Positions 22,145-30,161 of a stretch of 32,040 bases of DNA are shown here, piece by piece. The position numbers were made by a program, and so were the translations under genes. The stretch is taken from positions 1,693,207 through 1,725,246 of the forward strand of contig CP070719.1 in the NCBI GenBank assembly GCA_020350725.1. Direction: 5' to 3'. This stretch comes from a bacterium. GTDB lineage: Bacteria; BMS3Abin14. The notes beneath the pieces were generated by a model, which ran no database searches, was not told where the DNA came from, and saw only the letters and a program-made list of their open reading frames with translations. The number at the start of each line of letters is the position of its first letter. Position 1 is the first letter of the stretch.

Positions 22145-23491
22145 ATGTCCGGAGACGTGAAAAAAAACCGATCAGGCGACACCATCCTCGCAGGGATACT
22201 TCGTCCCCTGCCGGCCTTCATCATCGTGACGACAATGACGGCTCTGGCCTTCGGTGTCCCCTCCTTCCAGGAGGTGGTGGAGAGTTTCACCGTCGCCTCC
22301 TATGGAATGACCTCCGTGATCCTCCACCTTCTCCTGCCCCCCGCAACCGGTCTCCTCGCCGCTCTCGGGATCTACCTGGGTTTTTCCGAGCGGTCGTCCT
22401 CGCCCGAAACCTCAGAGACCGATCCATTCCCCGAAGGCGGTATGTCCCCGGATGAGCGGTTGAGGGCCATCCTGAGAAACCTGCCCGTCTCGGTCCTGAC
22501 CCTATCCCCAGATCGGAGGGTGTCCTTCAGGAATCCGGAGGCCATAGCGACCTTCTATGGGGAAAAGGAGGGCGGAGAGGACGGTTTTCTCGCCTTCATC
22601 GAAAGGGCCGGGCTCGGATCCTTCCTTGACCGTGTGCTCGACGGCTCCGGGGAGGTGATCGAAGAGGCCCAGGACAGAGGCCGCAGCGACGGCGCCCTGC
22701 CGGTATTCAGGATCAACGGCGTTCCCATCATCAGGAACCAAAGGGTGGTCGAGGCCATGTTCCTCGTGGAAGATGTCTCCGACTGGAAGTCCCTCAGGGA
22801 GGACCTCAGCCAGTCCGAGGAGAGGTATCGGAATATCTTCAGCCACGCGGCGTGCGGGATATTCTTCGTGGACCAGAACGGAAATTATCTGGACGCCAAT
22901 CCCGCGGCACTGGACATGCTGGGTTACTCCAGAGACGAGCTGTTGAGGCTGAACACCCGGGAACTGAGCGCTGATTCGGAACAGAGGATCCGAAAGCTCA
23001 GGCAGACTCCCGGCTGGGTGGTGGAGGAGACCCGTTACCTGCGGAAGGACGGCACCATCGTCGATGTTGAACTGGCCGGGAGCAGCTTCTTCTCCGGAAG
23101 CGACACCTACTTTATCGGTATCACCAAGGACATCAGTGCCAGAAAGCAGCTGGAAAAGCTTTTTTCTGCCGCCCAGTCGACCCTGTCAGCGCTCATCGAC
23201 AGGGACGGGGATCCCATCGTCCTCTGCGACCGCGAGGGACGGATATGGCAGACCAACGGGGCCGCGGACGATCTCCTGGGATTGCCCCCCGGGGAACACA
23301 GGAACCTGCTCCTCACCGAAGCGCTGACCGGTGACCCCCTGGACCCCAAGAAGATCCCGGTGGACGGCACGTGCGCCATCAGGGTGGATGCCCCCGGAAT
23401 GCCGACGGTAGACTGTGTCGCCTCCAGGCTGGTGGAAGACTGCGTGGAACCCTTCTGCGTCGTGTCGATCCGAAAGAGCCGTGATTCCTGA
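22145..23491 (+). CDS. Membrane PAS-domain protein without a recognisable output domain
   Basis: The 448-residue protein has two hydrophobic segments near residues 18-40 and 57-80, a charged linker, and then about three PAS-like domains: about 103-215, about 222-335 (RYRNIFSHAACGIFFVDQNG, the clearest, with a PAC-like DISARKQLEKLF end), and about 340-445. No histidine kinase, GGDEF, EAL or receiver domain follows. It is therefore a sensor that must signal by contact, or a remnant of a longer sensor. The ribosome binding site is weak. A terminator-like hairpin lies upstream at 22042. The ligand is unknown. Confidence 0.85.
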   Translation: MSGDVKKNRSGDTILAGILRPLPAFIIVTTMTALAFGVPSFQEVVESFTVASYGMTSVILHLLLPPATGLLAALGIYLGFSERSSSPETSETDPFPEGGMSPDERLRAILRNLPVSVLTLSPDRRVSFRNPEAIATFYGEKEGGEDGFLAFIERAGLGSFLDRVLDGSGEVIEEAQDRGRSDGALPVFRINGVPIIRNQRVVEAMFLVEDVSDWKSLREDLSQSEERYRNIFSHAACGIFFVDQNGNYLDANPAALDMLGYSRDELLRLNTRELSADSEQRIRKLRQTPGWVVEETRYLRKDGTIVDVELAGSSFFSGSDTYFIGITKDISARKQLEKLFSAAQSTLSALIDRDGDPIVLCDREGRIWQTNGAADDLLGLPPGEHRNLLLTEALTGDPLDPKKIPVDGTCAIRVDAPGMPTVDCVASRLVEDCVEPFCVVSIRKSRDS

Positions 23492-23500
23492 TTAGTTAAT

Positions 23501-23769
23501 GAATCCAAAATCCAAAGTCCAAAGTCCAAAATATTTTTTTCGTGATTTGTGATTCGTAATTAGTGATTTGAAAAGACTAGTTCACGGTTCACGGTCAGGG
23601 ATTGCTTCACGCGGTTTCCTGTTCGCAATGACAACCGTTTTTTCTCTCCGCCTCCCCGTTGCTGGTGATGCACGTTCCACGTTCCAGGTACTAACTGTGA
23701 ACCGTGAACCGGGAACTGGGAACCTGATTATCTCACCCTCTGGCCTCTGGACGCTGGCCTCTGGACTTA
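23501..23769. repeat. Composite intergenic repeat block II (no gene)
   Basis: It repeats modules of block I in the same orientation: ATCCAAAATCCAAAGTCC, GTGATTTGTGATTCGTAATT, GAAAAGACTAGTTCACGG, the 48-base match to 8473-8520 at 23653-23700, GTGAACCGTGAACCGGGAAC, and CTCTGGCCTCTGGACGCTGG. It also carries the 32-base ATTGCTTC...GCAATGAC element at 23601-23632, which recurs perfectly inverted at 31801-31832. Between 23492 and 23911 no gene is supported. Confidence 0.8.
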
Positions 23770-23814
23770 ATTTTGTCCCCGAACCTGAAACCGTTCTGTC
23801 TGTAACTTCCGGTT

Positions 23815-23880
23815 TTTGAGTAATTATTAGTCATTTTTGGTTATATTTTTCTTGAATACCCATCCGGCACCGGATAAAAT
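23815..23880 (+). promoter_or_regulatory. AT-rich promoter region of tunR-tupABC
   Basis: This is the only AT-rich, non-repeat stretch upstream of the operon. It includes TTGAGTAATTATTAGTCATT and GGTTATATTTTTC, a plausible site for RNA polymerase and for autoregulation by the TunR-type regulator. Spacing of the -35 and -10 candidates is loose, so the exact promoter is not assigned. Confidence 0.4.
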
Positions 23881-23911
23881 CCCATTATTCTGCGGATGGG
23901 AGGCCTCTTCC

Positions 23912-24814
23912 ATGGGCACTCTTCTGGACACAAGACAGCTCGCCCAATACCTGGGGATCAACGAGAAACAGGTCTACACCCTGATCTCGGACAGGGGTTT
24001 GCCCGGGACCAAGGTGACGGGGAAGTGGCTCTTTCCCCGTCATCTGGTGGACCGGTGGGTGGAGGCGCACGTGGCCAACATGCCCCCCGAGAGCCCTTTC
24101 CTGGACCGGGCCGAGGGGCTCCTCCTCATCGCCGGCAGCGACGACCCCCTCCTTGTCCGAACGGTGGGCCTGTACCGGAACAGATACCCGGAGATCATCC
24201 CCCTCCAGTCGAGGGCGGGGAGCGGAGAGGGACTCCTCGCCCTCAAAAGGGGCATCTGCCATATCGCCTGTGTCCACCTCATGAACCCCGGCAGCGAGGA
24301 TTACAATTCCAGCCACCTGGCCGAAACCTTCGCCCAGGACGTGGTGGCCGTAGCCTTCGCCCACCGGACCCAGGGCCTGGTGACGGCGCCCGGCAACCCT
24401 CTGGGCCTGAGGAACCTGGGCGACGCCATCGCCGGGAAGGTCAGGTGGGCAGGGCGGGAGGAGGGCACGGGGACCCGTCTGCTCTTCGACAGGGAGATGG
24501 ACCGTCTGGGACTCGATCCGTCCACGCTTGCCGACCGGATTGTGGCCGCCGGCAGCCACATGGAAGTAGGGCTCGCCGTCCTCCGGGGGGAGGCGGAAGC
24601 CGGCATGGCCATTGAAGCCGTCTCCGCTCTCCTGGGTTTGGGCTTCGTACCCGTCAGGGAGGAACGGTTCGATCTTGTGATCAGAAAGGCCAACTTCTTC
24701 AGGAGGCCGGTCCAGGATCTCCTCGGTCTGCTGCGGACGGAGGAGTTCGGCAATATGGCGGACACACTTGCCGGGTACGATGTCAGCCTGGCCGGCAAGG
24801 TTATGTATCCATGA
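23912..24814 (+). CDS. tunR: TunR-type tungstate-responsive regulator (HTH + PBP-like)
   Basis: This 300-residue protein has an N-terminal excisionase/MerR-type helix-turn-helix (LLDTRQLAQYLGINEKQVYT, about 3-60) and a periplasmic-binding-protein-like domain (about 75-300) with GLLLIAGSDDPLL, a VRWAGREEGTGTR ligand-loop region and MAIEAVSALLGLGF. This two-domain arrangement is that of TunR, described in sulfate-reducing bacteria as a regulator of tungstate uptake genes. It is cytoplasmic; the binding domain senses the oxyanion. ATG 23912 is supported by GGGAGG eight bases upstream. It directly precedes tupA, 19 bases away, so it controls its own operon in all likelihood. The symbol rests on architecture and context. 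Confidence 0.85.
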   Translation: MGTLLDTRQLAQYLGINEKQVYTLISDRGLPGTKVTGKWLFPRHLVDRWVEAHVANMPPESPFLDRAEGLLLIAGSDDPLLVRTVGLYRNRYPEIIPLQSRAGSGEGLLALKRGICHIACVHLMNPGSEDYNSSHLAETFAQDVVAVAFAHRTQGLVTAPGNPLGLRNLGDAIAGKVRWAGREEGTGTRLLFDREMDRLGLDPSTLADRIVAAGSHMEVGLAVLRGEAEAGMAIEAVSALLGLGFVPVREERFDLVIRKANFFRRPVQDLLGLLRTEEFGNMADTLAGYDVSLAGKVMYP

Positions 24815-24833
24815 CGGCAAAAGGAGGATCTCA

Positions 24834-25670
24834 TTGGCACGGAAACCGGTCGCGGCCCTTCTCACAGTTTTTTCCATGGTACTCACAGCCGGGGTGCCGG
24901 CATCGGCTGCGGCTCAGGATAGACTCAAGCTGTCCTCCACCACCAGCACCGACAACACCGGGCTTCTGGTTTACCTCCTGCCGAAGTTCGAGGAACAGAC
25001 GGGGATCAGGGTCGACGTCATCGCCGTGGGAACGGGCAAGGCCCTGAAGCTGGCGGAGAACGGCGACGTGGACGTCACCCTCGTCCATGCACCGTCGAGC
25101 GAAAAGAGGTTCATGGACGCGGGTTTCGGCGTAAATCACCGAACCATCATGGCCAACTACTTCGTGATCGTCGGCCCTGAAAAGGATCCTGCCGGCGTCA
25201 AGGCCGCCGACAGCGCCGAGGTCGCCTTCAAAGGGATCGCCGAAAGCGGTTCTCCCTTCGTGTCGCGAGGGGACAACTCCGGTACCCACATCAAGGAGCA
25301 GAGCATCTGGAAGGCTGTCCTGGGGGTCCTCCCCACGGGCAAGAGCTGGTACCTGGAGTCGGGCAAGGGGATGGGCGAGACCCTGACCATCGCCGACGAG
25401 AAGATGGGCTACACCCTCTCCGACTCGGGCACGTTCATGAAGTACTCGGACAAGGTGGAGGTGAAAACGCTCTTCGTCAAACCGTCGGAGCTGCTCTACA
25501 ACCCCTATGGGATCATGGCGGTCAACCCGGAAAAGCAGCCCCACGTCAACTACGACGGGGCTATGAAGCTCATCTCGTTCATGGCCTCGGTGGAGGGCCA
25601 GAGGATGATCGGGGAATTTACTGACAAGTTCGGCAACCGATTGTTCACGCCCTTGGCAGATAAAAATTAG
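24834..25670 (+). CDS. tupA: Tungstate ABC transporter substrate-binding protein
   Basis: The 278-residue product has a Sec signal peptide (MARKPVAALLTVFSMVL..., about 27 residues, cut near ASA). The mature part has the SSTTSTDNTG motif of TupA, whose Thr/Ser residues bind the oxyanion, and TIADEKMGYTLSDSGTF later. TupA captures tungstate with very high affinity in the periplasm. I chose TTG 24834 because AGGAGG lies six bases before it and it gives a proper signal peptide; longer frames start inside tunR. It is followed by a stable hairpin and then tupB. A molybdate-binding role cannot be fully excluded, but the TunR neighbour points to tungstate. Confidence 0.93.
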   Translation: MARKPVAALLTVFSMVLTAGVPASAAAQDRLKLSSTTSTDNTGLLVYLLPKFEEQTGIRVDVIAVGTGKALKLAENGDVDVTLVHAPSSEKRFMDAGFGVNHRTIMANYFVIVGPEKDPAGVKAADSAEVAFKGIAESGSPFVSRGDNSGTHIKEQSIWKAVLGVLPTGKSWYLESGKGMGETLTIADEKMGYTLSDSGTFMKYSDKVEVKTLFVKPSELLYNPYGIMAVNPEKQPHVNYDGAMKLISFMASVEGQRMIGEFTDKFGNRLFTPLADKN

Positions 25671-25672
25671 CA

Positions 25673-25708
25673 GGGGACGGGTACCGGCACCTCCCGGTTC
25701 CTGTCCCC
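25673..25708 (+). other. Intercistronic hairpin between tupA and tupB
   Basis: GGGGACGGGTACCGG (25673-25687) pairs with CCGGTTCCTGTCCCC (25694-25708), with one G-U pair and one mismatch, around a six-base loop. There is no U-tract. Such hairpins often raise the amount of the upstream message for the binding protein relative to the permease and ATPase. Confidence 0.65.
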
Positions 25709-25722
25709 GGGATTGCAGGCTT

Positions 25723-26418
25723 ATGGAATACCTTCTCACCGCAATTACCGATGCATTCGGCCTCATCCTGTCCCTCGATCCCGAGGTGTTCACCATCACC
25801 CTTCTGTCCCTGAGGGTGGCGGGGACAGCTACCGTGCTGGCCGCCGTCACCGGCATCCCTCTGGCCTATCTGGTGGCCACCAGGGACTTCAGGGGCAAGA
25901 GCGCCCTCATTACGGTCTTCAACACCCTCATGGCCCTGCCCACTGTCGTGGTGGGCCTGTTCTGTTACTCCTTCCTCTCCCGCAAGGGACCGCTGGGCTT
26001 CCTCGACCTCCTTTTCACGCCGTCCGGCATCATCCTGGGGGACATCATCCTTGCCTTTCCCCTCATCGTGGGGCTGACCATAGCAGCGGTCAATGCCGTG
26101 GATCCCAGGGCCAGGATCACGGCAATGAGCCTCGGCGCATCGCCGAGGCTCGTCTCCCTGACCATTCTCATCGAGGCCCGATTCGGGCTCATGGCTGCCC
26201 TTTTCAACGGGTTCGGAAGGGTCGTGGCGGAGGTGGGTTCGGCCATGATGCTCGGCGGCAACATCCGCGGCTACACCCGAACCATCACCACCGCCATCGC
26301 CCTGGAGACCAGCAAGGGGGAATTCGCCCTCGGCATGGCCCTCGGGATCATTCTCCTCACGCTGGCCCTGATGGTTAACTTCACCTTTCGCCGACTGCAG
26401 ATGACCTCCCAGCGATGA
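25723..26418 (+). CDS. tupB: Tungstate ABC transporter permease
   Basis: The 231-residue inner-membrane protein has about six hydrophobic segments and the permease EAA-loop region ITAMSLGASPRLVSLTILIEARFG, with its conserved Gly (SLGAS) that contacts the ATPase. The GFGRVVAEVGSAMMLGGN segment is typical of the TupB/ModB/CysT-type family. It forms the channel for tungstate delivered by TupA. The GCAGG ribosome binding site is weak. The stop overlaps the tupC start in an ATGA, so translation is coupled. Confidence 0.94.
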   Translation: MEYLLTAITDAFGLILSLDPEVFTITLLSLRVAGTATVLAAVTGIPLAYLVATRDFRGKSALITVFNTLMALPTVVVGLFCYSFLSRKGPLGFLDLLFTPSGIILGDIILAFPLIVGLTIAAVNAVDPRARITAMSLGASPRLVSLTILIEARFGLMAALFNGFGRVVAEVGSAMMLGGNIRGYTRTITTAIALETSKGEFALGMALGIILLTLALMVNFTFRRLQMTSQR

Positions 26419-27428
26419 GCCTCTTCCGGATCGAAAACCTGACCTACCGGTACGGTGACAACACCGCCCCTGCCCTTGATATCCCCCATCTCGTCATCGA
26501 GGAAGGAGGAATTGTCTGCCTCACGGGAGCCAACGGTTCGGGAAAGAGCACCCTGCTGAGCCTTCTTGCCGGTCTATTGCGACCGACCTCCGGCCGGATC
26601 CACTACCGCGGGGATGACCTGACGGGAGGCCCCCGGAATCTCCTGGAGAGGATGCGTCTGGATATGGGTGTCTGCCTCCAATCCCCCTATCTCTTTCGAA
26701 CCACGGTGGAAAAAAACGTGGCCTTCGGCCTGACCGCCCGAGGTGTCCAGGGGGTGAAGAAGACCCGAAGGACGGAATCCGCCCTTCGGGATGTCGGCCT
26801 GGTGGATTTCGGGAAACGGCCCTATCACGCCCTCTCCGGGGGGGAAATCCAGAGGGTGGCTTTAGCGAGGGCGCTGGCTCTCGACCCTAGGGTCCTGCTT
26901 CTCGACGAACCCATGGCCAACGTGGACGCGGCCACTCGACTTCTCCTCGAGAGGATCCTCGAGAAGCTCATCCGGACAAGGGGGATCACCATAATAATTT
27001 CCACCCACGATGTGGATCAGGCACTGAGACTGGGCCGCCACATCATCACCCTCCATGAGGGCCACGTCGTGGAAAGCGGCCTGGAGAACATCTTCCACGG
27101 GTCGGTCCGGAAGGCGAGGGACGGGTGGTATTTCGACACCGGTCTCTGTCGTTTCTTCGTCCCGCACCAGAAGGAGGACGCCCGAACCGCCATCATACCG
27201 CCCGAGACAATCCTTCTGAGCCTGGATCCAATGGAAACAAGTGCACGGAACGTCCTGAGGGGGAAGGTAACCGGAATCCGCATGCGCAGCGGATCCGTGG
27301 AGGTCGCCGTGCGTGCCGGGGAAGAGTTCAGGTCCAGGATCACGGAGACTTCCCTGGAAAGGCTCGGGCTGCGACTGGGAATGGATCTGTACCTGCTGAT
27401 CAAAGCCGAAGCGGTGAGGCTGTATTGA
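26415..27428 (+). CDS. tupC: Tungstate ABC transporter ATP-binding protein
   Basis: The 337-residue protein has a Walker A GANGSGKST (about 36-44), a Q-loop near VCLQSPYL, the ABC signature LSGGEIQRVALARALAL, Walker B VLLLDEPMANVD and the H-loop His in STHD. The C-terminal region (about 235-337) contains a TOBE-like oxyanion-sensing domain, common on tungstate and molybdate ATPases. It powers import of the oxyanion. It overlaps tupB and ends the operon. No clear terminator follows; 27429-27696 holds only degenerate repeats and is without a gene. Confidence 0.94.
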   Translation: MSLFRIENLTYRYGDNTAPALDIPHLVIEEGGIVCLTGANGSGKSTLLSLLAGLLRPTSGRIHYRGDDLTGGPRNLLERMRLDMGVCLQSPYLFRTTVEKNVAFGLTARGVQGVKKTRRTESALRDVGLVDFGKRPYHALSGGEIQRVALARALALDPRVLLLDEPMANVDAATRLLLERILEKLIRTRGITIIISTHDVDQALRLGRHIITLHEGHVVESGLENIFHGSVRKARDGWYFDTGLCRFFVPHQKEDARTAIIPPETILLSLDPMETSARNVLRGKVTGIRMRSGSVEVAVRAGEEFRSRITETSLERLGLRLGMDLYLLIKAEAVRLY

Positions 27429-27696
27429 GACAGGAGTTAGAGAACAGGAGTCAGGGGGATAGTAATTCGGTGTTCAGAACCTGGACACTGACTCTCGGAC
27501 CCCGGGTACTGTTTTTTCCGTCTGTAGCCCTGCGCAGAGACGCCTAAAGGGAATCCTTGGTGTCCTCCGTGTTGAAGCTCGGCTTCAAGATCGGGAACGG
27601 AGTATCCGGCATGACCGCTTTTCCTCTCCGTGTCCCCGTGGCCCAAATTCCTCCCCTTCTCCCCTTCGCCCCCTCACCCGGTCTGAATCCCCCATC

Positions 27697-28728
27697 TCAA
27701 ACGCTCCTCCCCGCAGCATCGGCGAACCTGCCAAGATCCTTCATCAGTTCCGCGAACTTCGTGGGCTTGAGGGACTGCGGCCCGTCGCACCATGCTCTCT
27801 CGGGATTGGGATGGACCTCCACCATGAGCCCGTCCGCACCGGCCGCCACTGAAGCGCAGGACAGGGCCTTGACGTACTGCCAGGCGCCGGAGGCATGGGA
27901 GGGGTCCACTATGATGGGCAGGTGGGTCTTTTCCTGCAGGACAGGCACGGCGCTGATATCCAGGGTGTTCCGGGTGGCCGTCTCGAAAGTCCTGATACCC
28001 CGCTCACAGAGAACGACCTTGGTGTTTCCCGCGGAAAGGATATACTCGGCCGACATGAGGAACTCCTCTATGTTGGTCATCATGCCGCGCTTGAGAAGTA
28101 TGGGATTCTTAACGCTACCAAGCCTCTTGAGAAGGGCGAAGTTCTGGACATTGCGTGCGCCGACCTGGAGCATATCGCAGTATTCGGCCACCAGATCCAC
28201 GTCCTCCGGATTGACCACCTCCGAGACCACCGGCAGCCCCGTCTCCTCCCTCGCCTCCGCCAGGATCTTCAGCCCCTCCTCCTCCAGGCCCTGGAAACTG
28301 TACGGAGATGTCCTCGGCTTGTAGGCCCCGCCGCGCAGGACACTGGCGCCGGCGGCCTTGATCGCCCTCGCCGCCTCCAGCATCACGTCCTTGGTCTCCA
28401 CGCTGCAGGGGCCGGCAATGACGGTCACCTTCCTGCCGCCGAAACTGACACCGGGAGCCACCTCGACGATGGTTCGCTCCCCTGCCCTTTCGTCCTTGAC
28501 CTCGATGCTGGCCAGCTTATAGGGCCTCAGGATGGGGAGGACCCTCTCCACTCCCGGAAGGGCCTCCATGTACTGGAGTCTGGTCTTTTCCCTCTCATCC
28601 CCTATGGCGCCTACGACGTTGCGCGTCTCACCGCGGATGATGTGAGGAGTGTAGCCCAGCTCCTGGATCCGGTTGACGACCTCTTTCAGCTGTTCTTCGG
28701 TGGCGCCTGCCTCCATTACGATAATCAT
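27697..28728 (-). CDS. aroF: 3-deoxy-7-phosphoheptulonate synthase (DAHP synthase), type I-beta
   Basis: The 343-residue protein has an N-terminal ferredoxin-like/ACT-type regulatory segment (residues 1-70, MIIVMEAGATEEQLKEVV) and a TIM-barrel synthase with AGPCSVET, RGGAYKPRTSPYSFQG, LLKRGMM, and DPSHASG. It condenses phosphoenolpyruvate and erythrose 4-phosphate, the first step of the shikimate pathway. The N-terminal segment is typical of the Thermotoga-type enzyme, where it mediates feedback inhibition by aromatic amino acids. AGAGG lies six bases before the ATG. No other aromatic genes are adjacent. Confidence 0.95.
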   Translation of the reverse strand: MIIVMEAGATEEQLKEVVNRIQELGYTPHIIRGETRNVVGAIGDEREKTRLQYMEALPGVERVLPILRPYKLASIEVKDERAGERTIVEVAPGVSFGGRKVTVIAGPCSVETKDVMLEAARAIKAAGASVLRGGAYKPRTSPYSFQGLEEEGLKILAEAREETGLPVVSEVVNPEDVDLVAEYCDMLQVGARNVQNFALLKRLGSVKNPILLKRGMMTNIEEFLMSAEYILSAGNTKVVLCERGIRTFETATRNTLDISAVPVLQEKTHLPIIVDPSHASGAWQYVKALSCASVAAGADGLMVEVHPNPERAWCDGPQSLKPTKFAELMKDLGRFADAAGRSV

Positions 28729-28832
28729 GAGCGACCTCTTCTATCGGTTTTCCTGGAAGTCAATCCAGGATCTTGAGTTTAAAGTCCGAAAGGACGGCTT
28801 CCATTTTCAGATCACGGTTTACAATATAAAAT

Positions 28833-29020
28833 CGGAGCATTAGGGCATCAGAAATTAGAGATTGGTTCCCGGTTCCACATTCCCCTTCGACAGGTTCGGC
28901 CTTTCTGCAAACTCAGGGCCCCGAATCCGGAAGGGATCCTCCAGCCTCAAACTTCCAATGTCTGATCTCTAATGTCCACTGGCCAATCCATGGTCTCCAG
29001 TGTCTCATTCACCATCTCCA
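28833..29020. repeat. Dispersed repeats upstream of aroF
   Basis: ATCGGAGCATTAGGGCATCAG and ATTAGAGATTGG at 28833-28866 belong to the tandem ATTAGAG family. A CCCCTTCGACAGGTTCGG element lies at 28881-28899. CCAATGTCTGATCTCTAATG and CCAATCCATGG follow at 28952-28990. No gene is supported in 28729-29023. Confidence 0.6.
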
Positions 29021-29023
29021 TCT

Positions 29024-30151
29024 CTACTGCAGGTAACCCTCTTCCTCCAGGATCCTCATGATCTCCCCGGTTCTCTCCAGGCTGTCGAAGATAAGGGTCG
29101 AGGACATGGTCGCCGTGCTTACGGCATCCACCTCCGGATCGAAATCCCGCTCCTCCAGGACTGAAAGTCCGAGGAGTTTCTTCCGCATGAAGGCAACTTC
29201 CTCTTCATTCCAGGGTTTGTTCCAGTATTTGGTAACGAATACGGGATCGAAATCCACCACCAGGGCCCTCGTGTCGAACGTCAGGATGAAGTGGATCGGA
29301 TGACAGACGTCGCAGATGGGCAGGCGGCTGATCAATCTGGCGAACACCTTGCCCCGCTTGCTCTCGCCGACAAACAGCCGGTCACCCGAGGGGAGCTCCA
29401 CGGAGTGGAGCCCCACGGAACCGTACCCGGCCCTTTTCATGCTGGCCTCCACCCGATCGAGGATCTCGTCCTCGGTAAGAGGGGGAACGAGCTCTTTCTC
29501 CACCCACTGCGCCACTTCGGCCGGCTTCGCCTCGGCCAGTATCCGCTCGAGGTCCTCGGATAGGACCTCGCGCACCCTGTCGAGGAGGTGTTCCGCCGCG
29601 TCCAGGACCCCGAAGTGTGTGTCCACAACCACCATCCCCCGGCTCGTTCTCCGGACGAGAACGGTGTACGGTGTTCCTCCCGGGTTGCCCAGCGCCTTGA
29701 GGAGGCCGAACTTCGGATCAGCGATCAGGGGAAAGGGGACGTCGAACTCCTCCCTGAATTCCCGCACCACCTTGTCGTTGTTACCGACCCCAACGCCCAT
29801 GAACCGCACCTCAGTGGACAGAGCAGGATCGGATGCTATCAGCTCATAGGCCCTGTTGATGATGGGCGCACCCTGCTGACAGCCGAAGCAGTACCTGTTG
29901 AACAGCTCCAGGACGACCAGATTGCCCCAGATATCCCCGATGCCGAATGAACCCTTTTGGGCAACATCCGCCGAGAGCCCCAGATAGGCCGTATCGGCGG
30001 TGGACAGGTCGGTCGAGAAACTGTAATCGGGAAAGAAGTCACCGGGAGAGGTTATTCTCTCCACCGCATCGGCGCACACGGGAAAGGCCAATAACATCCA
30101 AACGGCCAGGGCAGTAACGCCTCTCACACTCGGCCTCATCGTCTCCGTCAT
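29024..30151 (-). CDS. Exported thioredoxin-like protein with CxxCH and FMN-binding-like motif
   Basis: The 375-residue protein has a signal peptide (about 1-29) and a TlpA/redoxin-like domain (about 35-200) with the redox pair NRYCFGC (Cys88, Cys91) and a cis-Pro at GGTPYTV. In the second half lies CDVCHPIHF (residues 280-284), a single c-type haem attachment motif. Near the end, EVDAVSTATMSST (residues 340-352) is like the D-x-x-SGAT-x-TS motif of FMN-binding domains, such as those in RnfG and NqrC. No single known family combines all three. It ends ten bases after the pentahaem cytochrome gene and is transcribed with it. A role in extracytoplasmic electron transfer is likely. The haem and flavin calls are motif-only. 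Confidence 0.82.
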   Translation of the reverse strand: MTETMRPSVRGVTALAVWMLLAFPVCADAVERITSPGDFFPDYSFSTDLSTADTAYLGLSADVAQKGSFGIGDIWGNLVVLELFNRYCFGCQQGAPIINRAYELIASDPALSTEVRFMGVGVGNNDKVVREFREEFDVPFPLIADPKFGLLKALGNPGGTPYTVLVRRTSRGMVVVDTHFGVLDAAEHLLDRVREVLSEDLERILAEAKPAEVAQWVEKELVPPLTEDEILDRVEASMKRAGYGSVGLHSVELPSGDRLFVGESKRGKVFARLISRLPICDVCHPIHFILTFDTRALVVDFDPVFVTKYWNKPWNEEEVAFMRKKLLGLSVLEERDFDPEVDAVSTATMSSTLIFDSLERTGEIMRILEEEGYLQ

Positions 30152-30161
30152 CGCACCACCC

